Below, in pieces: positions 32,440 through 45,039 of a stretch of 64,000 nt of DNA. How positions within the stretch are numbered: the stretch's first letter is position 1; each line of letters starts with the position of its first letter. The stretch is from the NCBI RefSeq assembly GCF_036588685.1, contig NC_086378.1:24901578-24965577 (forward strand), written 5' to 3'. The translations under genes and the position numbers were made by a program. The notes below the pieces were generated by a model. It was not told the DNA's origin. It saw nothing but the letters and a program-made list of their open reading frames with translations, and searched no databases. The DNA comes from Mytilus trossulus (lineage: Eukaryota; Mollusca; Bivalvia; Mytilida; Mytilidae).

Positions 32440-33590
32440 ACAAACGTCAATAGATTTTATTTTTAATTCATAAAGTTACTTTAATTTAACAACTGATTAC
32501 CTTGCTATACACACATTTTAATAACACAACACTACTCTGAACTGTTTGGGATTAAATCTTGAACATTTTTATACTAGCTGACATAATCTAAGAGCATACT
32601 TAACATTGAGCTCTATAGTTTAATCCAGTAAAACTCGAACCATAATTATCTAAATATAGAAACGGTAGCTGTTGTTTAAGTTTAGCACATTTTTGTTATC
32701 AAAAATCTTAAGAGTGAATAATGATTGTTTGTACTTAATGATACTACATTAAATCACCATGTATACTTCCCATTTTATCTGCAGATTTTTGATTTAATGG
32801 GTCTAACAAAACGGTCTGATTAATAAACCAGCAACTGCCCGGCATGAAAAACTATAAATCAAGTTGTAAACTAAAAGAGTAGACCAACGGTCTGATCTAT
32901 GTACAAAAGGTGTGGAACATATATGAAAAAGAGCAGCCAACACCAACCCACTGTATTACAGGTTTCTGACATGGAACGAACACAGATAGTTGCGAAAATT
33001 ACAGCAAAAACTCAAGCACACGTACACTAATAAAAAAAATAGACACACAAGGTATCAAGTTTTCAGATTGAAATTATGAAGTTTATATTATCAAAAGCTT
33101 GCAGCGCTTCATATATGAACCATATTAAGGGTCCAGTTGCTACGGTTAGATTGCACGAAGAGGGCTTAACATTATCATAATATATGAAAGGAATTTGACA
33201 AATTTTATGTGTACTCCAATCTATAAAAATATTTAAATTAAGGATTGAAAAGGTTACTTTTTTTTAAAACGCATTTTAACAAGATACACTGCATTTGTTT
33301 TTTTTAATCAATTTTTATAACATTAAATCTTTAATATTTTCATTTCGGCTTATGAAACCGAATGAACTCTACATTGCCTTAAATATTAAAACTGTTTAAA
33401 TCTTAATTAAAATTTATAATCTTTTTTTTTTATTTTATATTTTTAAAAGGGTAGGGCTAATAGTTTGATGCAATTTTTTCAGTGTAGTTTTTAGTTGAGT
33501 CCTTCATAATTATTTATAGATCAACAGTGTACTTGTAGTGTAGTTTTTCGTTTATCGTTTTATAAAATAATTTAAAGACGTTTGAATTAG
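32440..33590. other. AT-rich spacer
   Basis: Contains a degenerate family A/D-type stretch near 32880-33010 ('gaccaacggtctgatctatg'). No exon or structure could be supported elsewhere. Confidence 0.4.
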
Positions 33591-33594
33591 TCTA

Positions 33595-33860
33595 TTTATA
33601 ATTAACATTTGTCATTTCGGTGCCTTTTACAGCTTGCTATTCGGTATTGGGTTTTGTTCATTGTTACAGACCGTATATACGGTGATATATGGTTGCTAAT
33701 CTCTATGTCATCTTGTCATTGGTGGAGGGTTATCTCATTTGCAATCATACCTTCTCCGTGTTTTTTAATACTATTTAGGGAGAGGATTGAGCGCTTGAAA
33801 ATGTTAAGCCCCGCCGCTTTTGTATGTGCCTGTCCAAAGTCTAAAGCATGTAATTCAGTG
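33595..33860 (-). repeat. Repeat family A copy (inverted)
   Basis: 'acatttgtcatttcggtgcc', 'ggtggagggttatctcattt', 'gcaatcataccttctcc' and 'gttaagccccgccgc' match the complement of family A. The 96-codon ORF is a repeat reading. Confidence 0.65.
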
Positions 33861-34269
33861 GTTGTTGAAAATAACCAAGATATTAATAAAACAATATGAC
33901 ATTTAGCGGATTATAAATAAACTCCAGGTACCTGCAGGACGTTTAATAGTATATTTTACCACATCTCAGCTTAAGCCAGAAATGTCTCCTTAAAACATTT
34001 GAAATGCCATACTGCAATTTGGATTAGCAAATTAAACTACACCAACAAGAAAAAATATGTTTTATCTTGGCTTTGTTTGACAGTTGTATCTTTCCGAATC
34101 TCTACACGACACCACACTATCACACAATCGTATCAAACATGAGGTTGTTTTTTTTTATAACATAGTGTTTCGAAAATCTGAATTCAAATTTCTTAGCTTT
34201 ATTTCATATAACACTTTTTTTTCTGTAATGAAAAAAGCTAAAACATTATTAAAACTGTGGTCAGTCTAT

Positions 34270-34345
34270 GGAAGGTGCGATACGATAAAAACTTTTCTTA
34301 TATCAATGAGCGATATTGTCTTATATCAACGAGCTGCATTGTGGG
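34270..34345. repeat. Outer arm of a nested inverted repeat (left)
   Basis: 'gataaaaacttttcttatat' and 'caatgagcgatattgtctta' recur as the complement near 37835-37905. A 117-codon ORF (34084-34437) crosses this arm and has no recognisable motif. Confidence 0.75.
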
Positions 34346-34439
34346 AAATCTCAGACGAATGTTTACATTTTTATGAAGAAACGAAGATTTCTTGGTATAA
34401 AGTTATAATTCTATTCTTAAAACAGGCTGACGTTTAACA

Positions 34440-35720
34440 AGACATACGTCTGCTGTATAATTTCCATGAATTATTTTAAGTTATACCAAGCAATGTGTAT
34501 TTAAACGAGAAAATTGAATTGTTGAATAAATGAGACATAAATGCACGATTTATCATTTGTAGATGTAAAAATTCAATTAATGTCATGTAGCAAACTATGT
34601 GGAATGCAATTGAGATGAATTCAATTGTTGGATAAGCCAAAATCGCCTTTAATTCAAAGATAATGCTATATTTTAAAATATCAATGCGATGTTTGTCTTA
34701 TATCATAGCGATATTTTTTTAATATCAAAAATTTATGAATGCGATACTTTTCTAATATAACTACTATAGTTTTCTAATATAAAATTAATACGATGTCACG
34801 TCACAATGCATGTCAAAAGAACCGCAAACATAATTCACAAACGCAGTTCATGACCGGCTTAATGTTTGGGGATCAATATCACTAAAACTTCGTACATGTA
34901 ACAAAATTAACGCTTACACGATCTTATCATTTTAAAAATGTTGCTTGACCCTATTGATATTTGAAAGTGTTAACAACCTGTTCAGTCACTTGTTTTCAAT
35001 CACATGGTTTAACCGACTAATTCTATTTAAAGTGATGATGCAATGGTGGAATCTAAATGCGGTTGTAAATAGACTACTAACCTATTAGATTCTAATATAG
35101 GTCAAGTGGCCGATCAATGCATTTGAATAGGGACATATGGTTGAACCCCACCCCCTTATCCTAGGTTTGGAACCCCCTTTTGAAAACGGCTGAATCTGCC
35201 CTTGAGGTCACACTGCTATAGCCTATCCAAATGGGTAATATCGAAACAGACAAAAACTTGATATGTCAAAGCAACACGTCCCGTCTTAAAATGTTGAAAA
35301 ATCTGCAATTTCAATAATAAATGTGGACACAAACATGATGATAGTCTCAAATGTCAAAAATCAGCTCAAAATCTAGAGGCGTATAGAAAAAGAGTCAGTA
35401 TAACGTGTGATTTTCAATAATTCTTGAAGTTGTTAACCCTTTATTTTGGCCAAAATTAACGGAGCAAAAAATTCTAAATCATCATAGTTAGCTCACATAC
35501 AAAAAAAAAATCAGTCCAATATCTGAAAGCATTTAGAAAAAAAGTCTGTATAACTGAGATTTTTAACAATTTAGCAAAGTCCATAGACCGTAATTTCGGC
35601 AAAAATTAGCCAAGCAGAACAAAACTTAATAAACTTGATCTGTAACTCATCATGGTTAACTCACATAACAAAAATCAGCCCATTATATTAAGGCGTTTAA
35701 AAAAACCCTCCGTATAATGG
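34440..35720. other. Gene-free stretch
   Basis: 34667-34800 holds the inner arm of the nested inverted repeat ('ttttaaaatatcaatgcgat'). 35240-35700 has three weakly similar units around 'aaaatcagctcaaaatct', 'aaaaatcagtccaatatctg' and 'aaaatcagcccattatatt' (about 150-bp spacing). Nothing else supported. Confidence 0.5.
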
Positions 35721-35727
35721 TTTGTTA

Positions 35728-35920
35728 CGGAATGGCGGAATTTCAGAATTTCGAAATTATGGAATTTCAGAATGACGGAATTTCGAAATTACGAATTTTC
35801 GGAATGATTGAATTTCAGAATGACGGAATTTCGAAATTACGGATTTTCGGAATGATGGAATTTCGAACAAGGCAAATTTCGAAATAACGGATTTTCGGAA
35901 TGACGGAATTTCGAACAAGG
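35728..35920. repeat. GGAATTTC satellite-like block
   Basis: A period of about 49 bp ('ggaatttcagaatgacgg', 'aatttcgaaattacg', 'ttttcggaatgat') repeats roughly four times, built of shorter GGAATTTC-like subunits. The minus-strand ORF reads FEIPSFRKSVISKF repeats and is not a gene. Confidence 0.85.
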
Positions 35921-36699
35921 ATAAAGCTATATGGCAACGACAACTTGGTTGCGGACCATACATATCACGACTTAAAAAAACATTCTTTTAAACAATCCAA
36001 TCCAATACAGCTCCAAATAACAATTAATATTCAAATGGTAAAATAAATATTCCAAACAAATTAAAATGTACAAATGCTGATGTCCCGAACTTTGAAGATA
36101 CCAACTGAGTAGCCTCAGACTATAAGTTGAACAACTTCAGATACAACGAAAATCAAAAATCTTGTCAAACAGAAAATGTATTTATTATTAACATAGAAAT
36201 AATATTGAGAAGGAAAACAGTTCTTTTTTTATATCAAAGACTTTCCCCGTTGGTAAATCTATATCACTATGAACATAATCAGCTCGCCGCCTGGACGCTC
36301 TTTTACATCGTGATGACCGTGAGAGCATTCCGTTGCTTTGTTACCACAGAGATTTCACTGCTTTTTTGACTAGTAATCGATCAATCCGTATCGCTTGTTA
36401 TAAATTTATTTCTTCAAGGAATACTAAAAAAAAATGTTGAGAAAACAAATGAATAAGATCTAAATGTCCGTTGACGTTAGAAATGTGTATATATTTTTTT
36501 CTATATTTATACATTTAGATCGTTCAGTGCTGTTTATTTGGTATTTTTATTGACGTAATCGTTCTTGTACCATCATAACTGTCGATACCTTTAAATCTTT
36601 AGAAGTGTGTTTGCACTTAACAAAAGATTCAGCACCCAAATGACGTTTTGAAGGACAGGAAAGCAGTTATTTATTAGGGGTTTATCTGATATAAGATTT

Positions 36700-37110
36700 A
36701 CAGATATAAATTAAGAAGATGGTGCATGAGTTCGAATGAGAGAACTTTCCATCAAAGTAATAGTTTGTTTTAAGTAAACCATTATAGATCAAAGTAGGGC
36801 CTTAAACACGGAGCCTTGACTTTCAGCGAACACCACGCTATATAGGAACCAAAAAAAAAATCTAAGTCCATTTAAAAGTAAAATACGGAATAAATGGAAT
36901 TTTATTTTTACAAAATTTACTTCTGGATACTATCTTATGATCATAAACAAGCTCCTGTCCAAGTTTGGTAGAAATCCAGTATAGTTTAAGAAAGTTATTT
37001 AAATTTCAAAAACTTTAACCACAGAGTGAATATTTGTGGACGCCGCCGACGACGACGGAAAGTAGGATCGCTTAGTCTCGCTAAAGTCGAAGGCTCGACA
37101 AAAAAGGAGA
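36700..37110. repeat. Family A fragment followed by inverted family H
   Basis: 36705-36860 is a diverged family A copy ('cttaaacacggagccttgac'). 36865-37105 is family H on the minus strand, ending 'tcgctaaagtcgaaggctcg'. Confidence 0.7.
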
Positions 37111-37369
37111 TTCAAAAATGCACAGGCCAAATTTTGTCGAATAAATCTTAACGAGGACAGTATGATTAATCTTTGTCAAAAGTTAGTTTCATTGTTTTCA
37201 ATAAAGAAAGTCTTCCATGCATGCGTTCAACGAGCATATCTGAAACATATTATTTCGGTGCGTTCATTATTAATTTGCTAAATGTTATATATATGTGAAC
37301 AATGATATTGATACTTAGCTATTTGATTACGACATTGTTTATTAAACCCCATCGGTACTGGCATTTTTT

Positions 37370-37500
37370 GAAAATGGTGGATTGAACCTGGTTATATTGC
37401 GCTAAACCTGTCACGTGTATGACAGTATCATCAAATTCTGTCATATTTACAACGATGCATGAACAAAACAGACATAATAGGTAAAATTGTCAAAATATGG
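37370..37500 (+). repeat. Repeat family D fragment
   Basis: 'gaaaatggtggattgaacc' and 'tgacagtatcatcaaattc' correspond to family D near 40.86 kb. Confidence 0.5.
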
Positions 37501-37562
37501 ATACAGCAGTCAAATATTAAAACTAATAATTACTAATATCAATATTACAAAAACACCGCTAT

Positions 37563-37628
37563 GATATTTTAAAAGTATCGCATTGATATTTTAAAAGTAT
37601 CGCATTGATATTTTAAAAGCATCGCATT
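37563..37628. repeat. 22-bp tandem repeat, three units
   Basis: The unit gatattttaaaagtatcgca plus tt occurs three times, with one change in the last. The inverted form occurs near 34667-34690. Confidence 0.9.
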
Positions 37629-37834
37629 GTTTATTTTTGTATATAAGAAAAACACAGCACTTCAAATTTTACACGGACATAAACTTTAGCTTCTAACTAA
37701 CTTCTGAATGTATCTTTAGACTCAATTGTTGTTTATATTTGAACAATAAGTTTTAAAGTTAGTATTTTCTTAATTTCTCGTTGCCGCAAACAACATTTTC
37801 CGCATGGAATGTCTGCATATTTACAATTGATATT

Positions 37835-37905
37835 AGACAATATCGCTCATTGATATAAGAAAAGTTTTTATCGATACGCTTCTTCCATAGACTGGTGGTG
37901 ATATT
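37835..37905. repeat. Outer arm of nested inverted repeat (right)
   Basis: Complement of 34270-34345 over about 55 bp ('caatatcgctcattgatata', 'agaaaagtttttatcgatac'). Confidence 0.75.
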
Positions 37906-37909
37906 ATCA

Positions 37910-39780
37910 AGGTTGATAGCAATATATAGTAATTTATATATTTAAATTGATAAGGTATAGTTATCAGTTTATTCGAAGGATTAACATGGTTTTATGGTTT
38001 GTTTCTAAAATTGCGATCTCTATTAATAACATCACTGTAAATCTACAAGAGTGTGATATCTCATTTAAGTATCAAAATCAGAAATGATAACAATTTTACA
38101 GTATGTGGTAATAAATGTTTCATGCAGCCATGAAACATATAAATTATAGATACCAGCTTATTTCTTTGAGAGCAGACGATGCCAGCTCATTTCTTTGGGA
38201 GCAGACGTTTTATTGTAATGAAAAACTATGCAAAGGGCATAAGGGTAACTGATGTGTTTTCAACATCACCTGATAAACATTTCCGTCTTCTAGAACCTAA
38301 CTGTTTAACTTTCTTTCTTATAATAATATAGTTGAATATTTTACTAACTTTTTCAAAAGTATATAGATTTATATTTAAATATAAACCATACAATGAAATA
38401 ACCTTCAGTGCCAAACCATCATGTCCTTTCATTGTAAAAACTAAATATAAAATAATGAATGTCTAAGGGTGATAAATTGTTTAAATAATAAATGAAAATG
38501 AATAAATGTCAACACGAGCACCTTACATTTTTTTTATAAATAATATTTGTATATCTCTAGTTTAAAAGCTGAGTATGTAAGAATATGATTAAAGAAATCT
38601 TTGGACCGTTTACTTTGAGTATAGTAAGATTTAAATCTTCTTTTGAAATGACCGTTATTTCTTGTGTAATATTGTGTATTGCACAAAATCACCCACTAAA
38701 TAAGTATATAATAGATCACACTGTCCTAGATAATAACATACAAACGTACAAAATTAAAATTAAATACGTGTGATCAATTTAAGGCCTTGAAAATTACTTA
38801 TGCTTTTGACAGAACAGTAAACAAGGCCTTGGAAATTACTTATGCTTTTGACGGCACAGTAGAGAAGTGTTAATAGTTTCTTGTATACATGTTTTAAACT
38901 GATTACAATATTGCAATAGCACGTTTTGTGATAATATCTATCACATTTTGAAAATGTTATCTCTTTCACATATTAATGAATATAGTGGCGTTTCAACTAC
39001 AAAATAAATTAAGCATGGAGTTTGGTGTACCTCCCACTTTTTTCAATAATCTGGACGATTATAGTAAAATTCTTATTAAAAAAAATATGTTAGATAAAAT
39101 AATTTGTAAGCTGAAATGTAACACTGGTGCTACACCATTGAAATATTAACCCCACTCGCCGCCAACTAATGAATGCCATAAGATAGGAATAAGAATTTGA
39201 TATAATATACTTTTCGTTTAAAGACAAATTGGCCAATAATGATTAAAAATAAAAAAATAAAATAGACCCATATTTATTTGTCCTTAGTGAACTTTCGAAA
39301 GGGTGTATAATGATACACGTACCGTTAGATAAGTACTTATCTTATTCTAAGGTTGACAACACAAATATCTTATATACAATGTATACATAATTCGTATGAT
39401 AAATGATGGTTAAGTGTGGAGATATACCCTGTCGCTAGCCTCCATTCAAACACATTCATATAAACAAAGAAGATATGATGTGATTTCCAACAAAAAAACT
39501 CTCCACAACAGACTAAAAGACACAGAAAATAACAACTATATGTCACTGTACGGACTTGTACAATGAGATAAGCCCATACAGCACAATGTATTGCAGAACC
39601 GACCAGTAATAGCAATATATGTCAGGCAGCTCCAGAGGAATATCATCATACTTCAACACGCATGCGATATCCAATGTTTTGTCGTAAAAGCCGATATTTA
39701 TATAAATTTGAAAGTTTTAGGTGATTTTTCATGAGAACATTCTGGTAATTTACAATAAGCAAAGGGGCTAAATCGTCCCT
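37910..39780. other. Gene-poor stretch
   Basis: 38781-38864 is a 42-bp direct duplication around 'attacttatgcttttgac'. 39470-39580 is a degenerate family A copy. A minus-strand ORF tail at 38226-38325 (KQLGSRRRKCLSGDVENTS) could be an exon but has no good acceptor. Otherwise AT-rich. Confidence 0.45.
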
Positions 39781-39791
39781 TTCAAACTTAC

Positions 39792-39855
39792 CTTTTATTT
39801 CATGTATCAGTGAGCAAAAAGTAACAACTGTGAACCCAATGACAGGGTCCACCAT
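39792..39855 (-). CDS. Possible first coding exon
   Basis: On the minus strand the start context is ACCATGG, close to the animal consensus. It reads MVDPVIGFTVVTFCSLIHEI plus one Lys, then meets a strong G|GTAAGTTT donor with one base left over. The peptide is hydrophobic and could be a signal anchor or a short helix. No compatible downstream exon was found. The family is not recognised and chance is a real alternative. Confidence 0.3.
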
Positions 39856-40734
39856 GGTGATATTCCATCAAACTTTCAATTAATCCCATGTTCACATAAT
39901 ATCCCAGAAAAGTGTGATTCAAACTTTGTCATTGTTTTTTTAGCAGCTATTTATTTAAGTAATAAAGTTGACTCGGATTTATCATGTAGTGGATCCTTTT
40001 TATAAAACACTCGTCTATTTTTAAGTCCAGTTATCTTGAAGTAAATCTCACATCCATTGATCCTTTAAAAATAGCGTTGTGTTCATTTATAATCTTTTGA
40101 TTGTCTGTTGGTGTTTAATAAATTTCTAAGTTACCAGTGTCCATTAAAAGTTAGCAAACTTTTTGAAACGAGAAAACACCTCCGCAAATTATTAATATCC
40201 ACCAATTTTCGCTCTTTGTGTCAACAATGCTTTGCTCCAAACAAACAGTTGTATGTGTATAGTTATAACTGAACAAACGATTTAATAAATCAGGTATAGC
40301 CAAATTTTAACCTGCTATTTAATTATTCCTTAAACTAGATCGTCATGTACCTCTACAGAAAAACTTTAAATATACACGTTAATATATCGATTCTGTTTAA
40401 AAAGCATGTAATCTGCCTTTAATTGGAGGTTAAGTAGATTAATATAAAAATATTCTATTGTAATATTTCAAATGTTATGTAATTACACCGTTGGTCACAA
40501 ATACTTGTAAGTAATTCGTAAGTACTTACATTATTAAATGTCGTGGTAACATGTTAAGGCAAAGGTTAATTAATTAGCAACAGATTTAATTAAAACACCG
40601 AGCTGAGACGTAGAATACAATTATTATATACTGTATGTCTCTGATAAAACATACGTTTTGCGCTAATTAACCAAATCAGTGGCGTTTGTTTTAATTCTGC
40701 ATTATAATATATCAATAAGTAAAATTACAAAAAT

Positions 40735-41080
40735 ACTGAACTTAGAGGGAAATCAATTCGGAAAGTCCATAACCACATGGCAAAATCAATATAAACAAAA
40801 CGCATCAAAAAAGAATGGACAAGAACTGTCATATTCCTGACTTGGTACAGGCACTTTCAAATGTAGAAAATGGTGGATTAAACCTGGTTCTATGAAATGA
40901 AAAGGAGATGCTATATGTGTTTTTCTCATTATGCCAATGCATGGCATCAGTACAGAGATAACAACAACGACAATAATTTTGAGATTTGAAAAGTGTACAA
41001 AAATAGGAACGGCAACTCTATATAGCACGGTAGAAAACTCCGAGGCAGTATTGCTTAACTGACGGTACTGTAGATGCAAT
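40735..41080 (+). repeat. Dispersed repeat family D copy
   Basis: 'gaaagtccataaccacatgg', 'cctgacttggtacaggcac' and 'atgtagaaaatggtggatta' match 23.7 kb. The 97-codon minus-strand ORF is a repeat reading. Confidence 0.7.
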
Positions 41081-41229
41081 AGCGAACAAAGATAGATACA
41101 AATCTGCTGTATACTATAACATTATTTTATTTTGAGTAATTTAATTCCACCAACAATCTAGAGTATACCGACTGATACGATGCTTTTTGTTCACTTAACC
41201 CTCTGGTCCAGGTGAGCTAAAAAGGCAAA

Positions 41230-41307
41230 ACGGACAAAAAGCAAAATTATCGGACAAAAAGCAAAAGTGTCGGACAAAAAGCAAAATTATCGGACAAAAA
41301 GCACCGT
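41230..41307. repeat. 20-bp tandem repeat, four units
   Basis: The unit cggacaaaaagcaaaattat occurs four times, the second with 'gtgt' and the last diverging after 'cggacaaaaagc'. Confidence 0.9.
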
Positions 41308-42511
41308 ATCAGCCGACTGTTTTTCCACTAGTCAATGCTAGCAACACTCGCAGTAACTAATGAATCATTTTTAACCATCAACTATTCATCGAATATCCTT
41401 CCAGTTGATACTCCAACCCGTGAAGCAGTTCTATATTTAAAACAAAACTAAAGTGAAACTTATAACCCAATTGTAATAAATAATGCCGAAACGACTTAGG
41501 ACGTTTCAAGCTAAATATTATTCTTTTTAAATTCGATGTTCTGTTCCCTTCTTAAATTATAATTTGTAAGGAGTTTGTCGTTTTTTCTGATGCGGTGTGT
41601 ATCGCCGTAGATTTGGATCGTTTTAATTTTTTTAATGTATATTCCGAAAAACAAAGTAAGCTTTTAAGAAATCTTAGCTGGCTCCCAAATAGCTGTCCAT
41701 TAAATGTAGTAACTAGTAACTATAGTAACCTAGAGTAGTTGTCTACGTTAACAGAAGCAGAATGAAAATGTCTTAAAACATGTGCTTGACTTTATAAAAA
41801 GGTCGAATAGATTTCTTATTGCTTAGATAGTAAACAAGGAACGTACTCGGGTTTTTTTGTGCCACTTAAGACCCACTTAAATTTCTGTAAAATTTATGAA
41901 AATGTCGAAATAATATGTATAATAAAACATGCTCTTATATATTCTTAAATTGTTAAAAAGATTTAATTGAGAAGATTTCATCCGTCTGTTTGACTTGTTT
42001 TTTTTTTTTATTCAACTCATGTTTATGCAAATTCTATTTTATTTAAATAAACTAAACTGTGTTCGTGGTGTTCTGGTTTACTGCCATAATTTCATGGAAG
42101 TTGTCCGTTGTTATTCTGTGATTCACATGTTGTAATGTTTCATTATATTACTTATTTTTGTATTTCTCTGTTCCTAGTGAGGTTTTTTTTTTGCATTTCT
42201 TTATACCGATTTCCTCTCACGTAATGTTGTCACTTTAGCGGTATTTTCAACATTGCCATATAGTTTTATGGCTAGCTTAACCTCCCACTTAAAGCGTTTT
42301 CAGTCTTAATCTTTTAATCTGCTAACCGAGTCCCATGTGTGGCAATCAGGAACATGAAATAACCAATGATCACTTTCACCACTTTTGCAGCCATATTATA
42401 TAGTTATGGGGCAGCTTTTCACCAAGAAAGTGGAAATGCTTTAAGTTTATTCCATACTTTTTTACTATTTCCATCTTTATACAAAAAAAGCCTCTACGTA
42501 ACAATAAACGT

Positions 42512-42574
42512 GAAGTGGACACAGGCACGTCTCATAATTTTTTTCCCTATGAGACGAGTGCCTGTGGAAGTGGC
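42512..42574. mobile_element. 47-bp hairpin element with 7/8-bp target duplication
   Basis: The element 42520-42566 begins CACAGGCACGTCTCATA and ends GAGTGCCTGTG. It is flanked by GAAGTGGA and GAAGTGGC, seven of eight matching. It has the same termini as 54015-54106. An 8-bp duplication is typical of hAT transposons. Confidence 0.75.
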
Positions 42575-44189
42575 CTATCATATTTTCGGTAGAGGTAGAG
42601 GTCAAATTTACATTTATCTCAAGAAACTGGATGTAGATAAAACACACTAACGGAAGAAAAACTAAAACATTTTATGAAATGCATTATGGTATAGCGATAA
42701 TTTGTTTATTTGTATTTTCTTAGAAATAATTACATATCTAACTGCTTACAGAACATTCTCGAGCCTTGTCAAATGTTTTTGTAATAGTGAACTGGGACTA
42801 TTATACTATCTAGTATATTAGTATAATACTGAGTTCCCGTAGTGAACAATAGAAATACTATCATAGTATATATAAAATATTACAAACGCAAATGTTTTTC
42901 CTTTGAATTGTGTAATGTATACTATTTTATTACATAACTTGTCTCGTGTCATTTCATATTGTGAAGGGCTCTATTTAAAATTGGCCTTAGTTGTTAACGT
43001 TCTTGTCCTTTGGTCTTTGGTGGATTGTTGTATCATAGGCAATCATACAATGCACATAACCTTTAAAAAATCCGATTGAATGTGTTTAATGTGATGTCAC
43101 GTCTTCTATTATATAAGTATTATATCTGGCATCATCAGTAAAAGATCTGATGACATGAAATATCACCCTTCAAACTAAAATACTTCATAGATTTGTATAC
43201 GTTCATTGCAAAGACGTTAACTTATTATTTATAGCTGGTTAAAAGTAGGCTAGAAAACGTTCGGGTAAATAGTAGTGAAATTACAAAACAATAATATTTT
43301 TCTCTTATTTCATGCATTACGGACGAGAAATGCAGGCTATATTGGTGGCCAACAGCGGTTATTTTCTCTTTGGTCGGGTTGTTGTCTCTTTGACACATTT
43401 CCCATTTCCATTCTCAATTTTATATGACTTTTATATAAACTTAGTTAAAAGCGTATCTATAAAAGAACCGAATCCAAACGTACAACCTTATAATAAATTT
43501 ATGTGCTCAAGTGCTAGTTGTATATAAGTATGTCAAGGAAAAATACGAATCCATTCTGTTATATTTACGAATTTACAAATTTAAGATAAATTAGCAACGG
43601 AACCAACCGATATGCAGCATTGATTTGTAACGAGTCAAATACATACAGATCTAATTCAGACATAAATACTTAGAAATCGTGAAGACTGTATATAATAATC
43701 AAGACAACCCTCTGGATTGTATTCGCATGAACAATGTCAACCTTTTGGCTTTCCCTTCTTGTTTCGAGTCGCGATACCTGATAAAAAATTTCTTTTATAT
43801 TACTTCATTTGCTTTTAATTTGTTCTCTCTACATCTTTTCGGATTTTTTTGCCGCCATTTTTTCGAGTTTTGACAATTTCTTGTGAAGACTATTGCAGAA
43901 ATTCCATAGAACTAAACACGTTCGTAAAAATTGCATATTCAATAAGGTTTAAATTATTCAACAAATGTATACGTACACTAGATATTTATTAGTATTTAAA
44001 ACTAAAATTTCATGAAACATTTCAGAAATAAAAAGTCATAACAATCTATCCAATGACCGGTCCTTCTTTCCTGAAATATAGAATATTAAACACATTTTAA
44101 ATTAAAAATAACACATATTTTAGCTTTATTTATGTTTAGAATTGGTACATAAAAGACAACTACAAATATTTTCTGGCGAAAATTTATAA

Positions 44190-44655
44190 CCGAACAAGAA
44201 TGTGTCCATAGTACACGGATGCCCCACTCGCACTATCATTTTACATGTTCACTGGACCGTGAAATTGGGGTCAATACTTTAATTTGGCATGAAAATTAGA
44301 AAGATCATATCATAGTTAACATGTGTACTAAGTTTCAAGTTGATTGGACTTCAACTTCATCAAAAACTACCTTGACCAAAAACTTTAACCTGAGCTTCAC
44401 ACTATCTTTTTCTTTGTTCAGTGGACCATGATATTGTGGTCAATACTTTAATTTGACATATTAAAAATAGAAAGATCATATCATAGGGAACATGTGTACT
44501 AAGTTTCAAATTGATTGGACTTCAACTTCATCAAAAACTACCTCGACCAAAAACTTTAACCTGAAGCGGGACGAACGAACGGACGAACGAACGAACGGAG
44601 GCACAGACCAGAAAACATAATGCCCCTCTTCTATCGTAGGTGGGGCATAAAAACA
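44190..44655 (-). repeat. Dispersed repeat family E copy
   Basis: Complement of 21790-22245 and more complete, with two 'ttcaagttgattggacttc'-type units, a (gaac)n-type run near 44575-44600 and 'atcgtaggtggggcataa' at its end. Confidence 0.85.
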
Positions 44656-45039
44656 ATAGTTAACGAGATTGCAACATTAAAAAAACACAAACGGTTATTT
44701 ATATAACTTTAAAAAGTGAAAAATAGTAAAAGTTTAAAACAAAAGTGTGTATGCTTATAGCAAAGAGAAAAACAAAGAACATTAAGTTCAACGAGATTGA
44801 CTGGTTTGAAAGCAAGGTACTAGCATGATCGATCAGATCAAGAAATTAAGTTCTTGAATTTCTCTAAAAAAAATATCAATATAGAGAAAAATTTCAATGT
44901 TTAAATTTCCGTTGACGCTTTAATCTATAGTTTTTGCCACATACGAGTAATTATTTGGAAAAAAGATAGTTAGTTTTATTTGCAAGATATTTCCAGGCGT
45001 CCGAAAATATCTTTCCTTAACTTCTGTGAGGAGTTGGTT

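Noticed and set aside
34084-34437. 117-codon plus-strand ORF
   Set aside because: Crosses an inverted-repeat arm, has biased AT-rich composition and no motif or splice support.
35757-35963. Minus-strand ORF with repeated FEIPSFRKSVISKF
   Set aside because: It is a reading of the GGAATTTC satellite block.
41230-41307. Short tandem repeats as a possible CRISPR array
   Set aside because: Units are contiguous 20-mers without unique spacers, in an animal genome.
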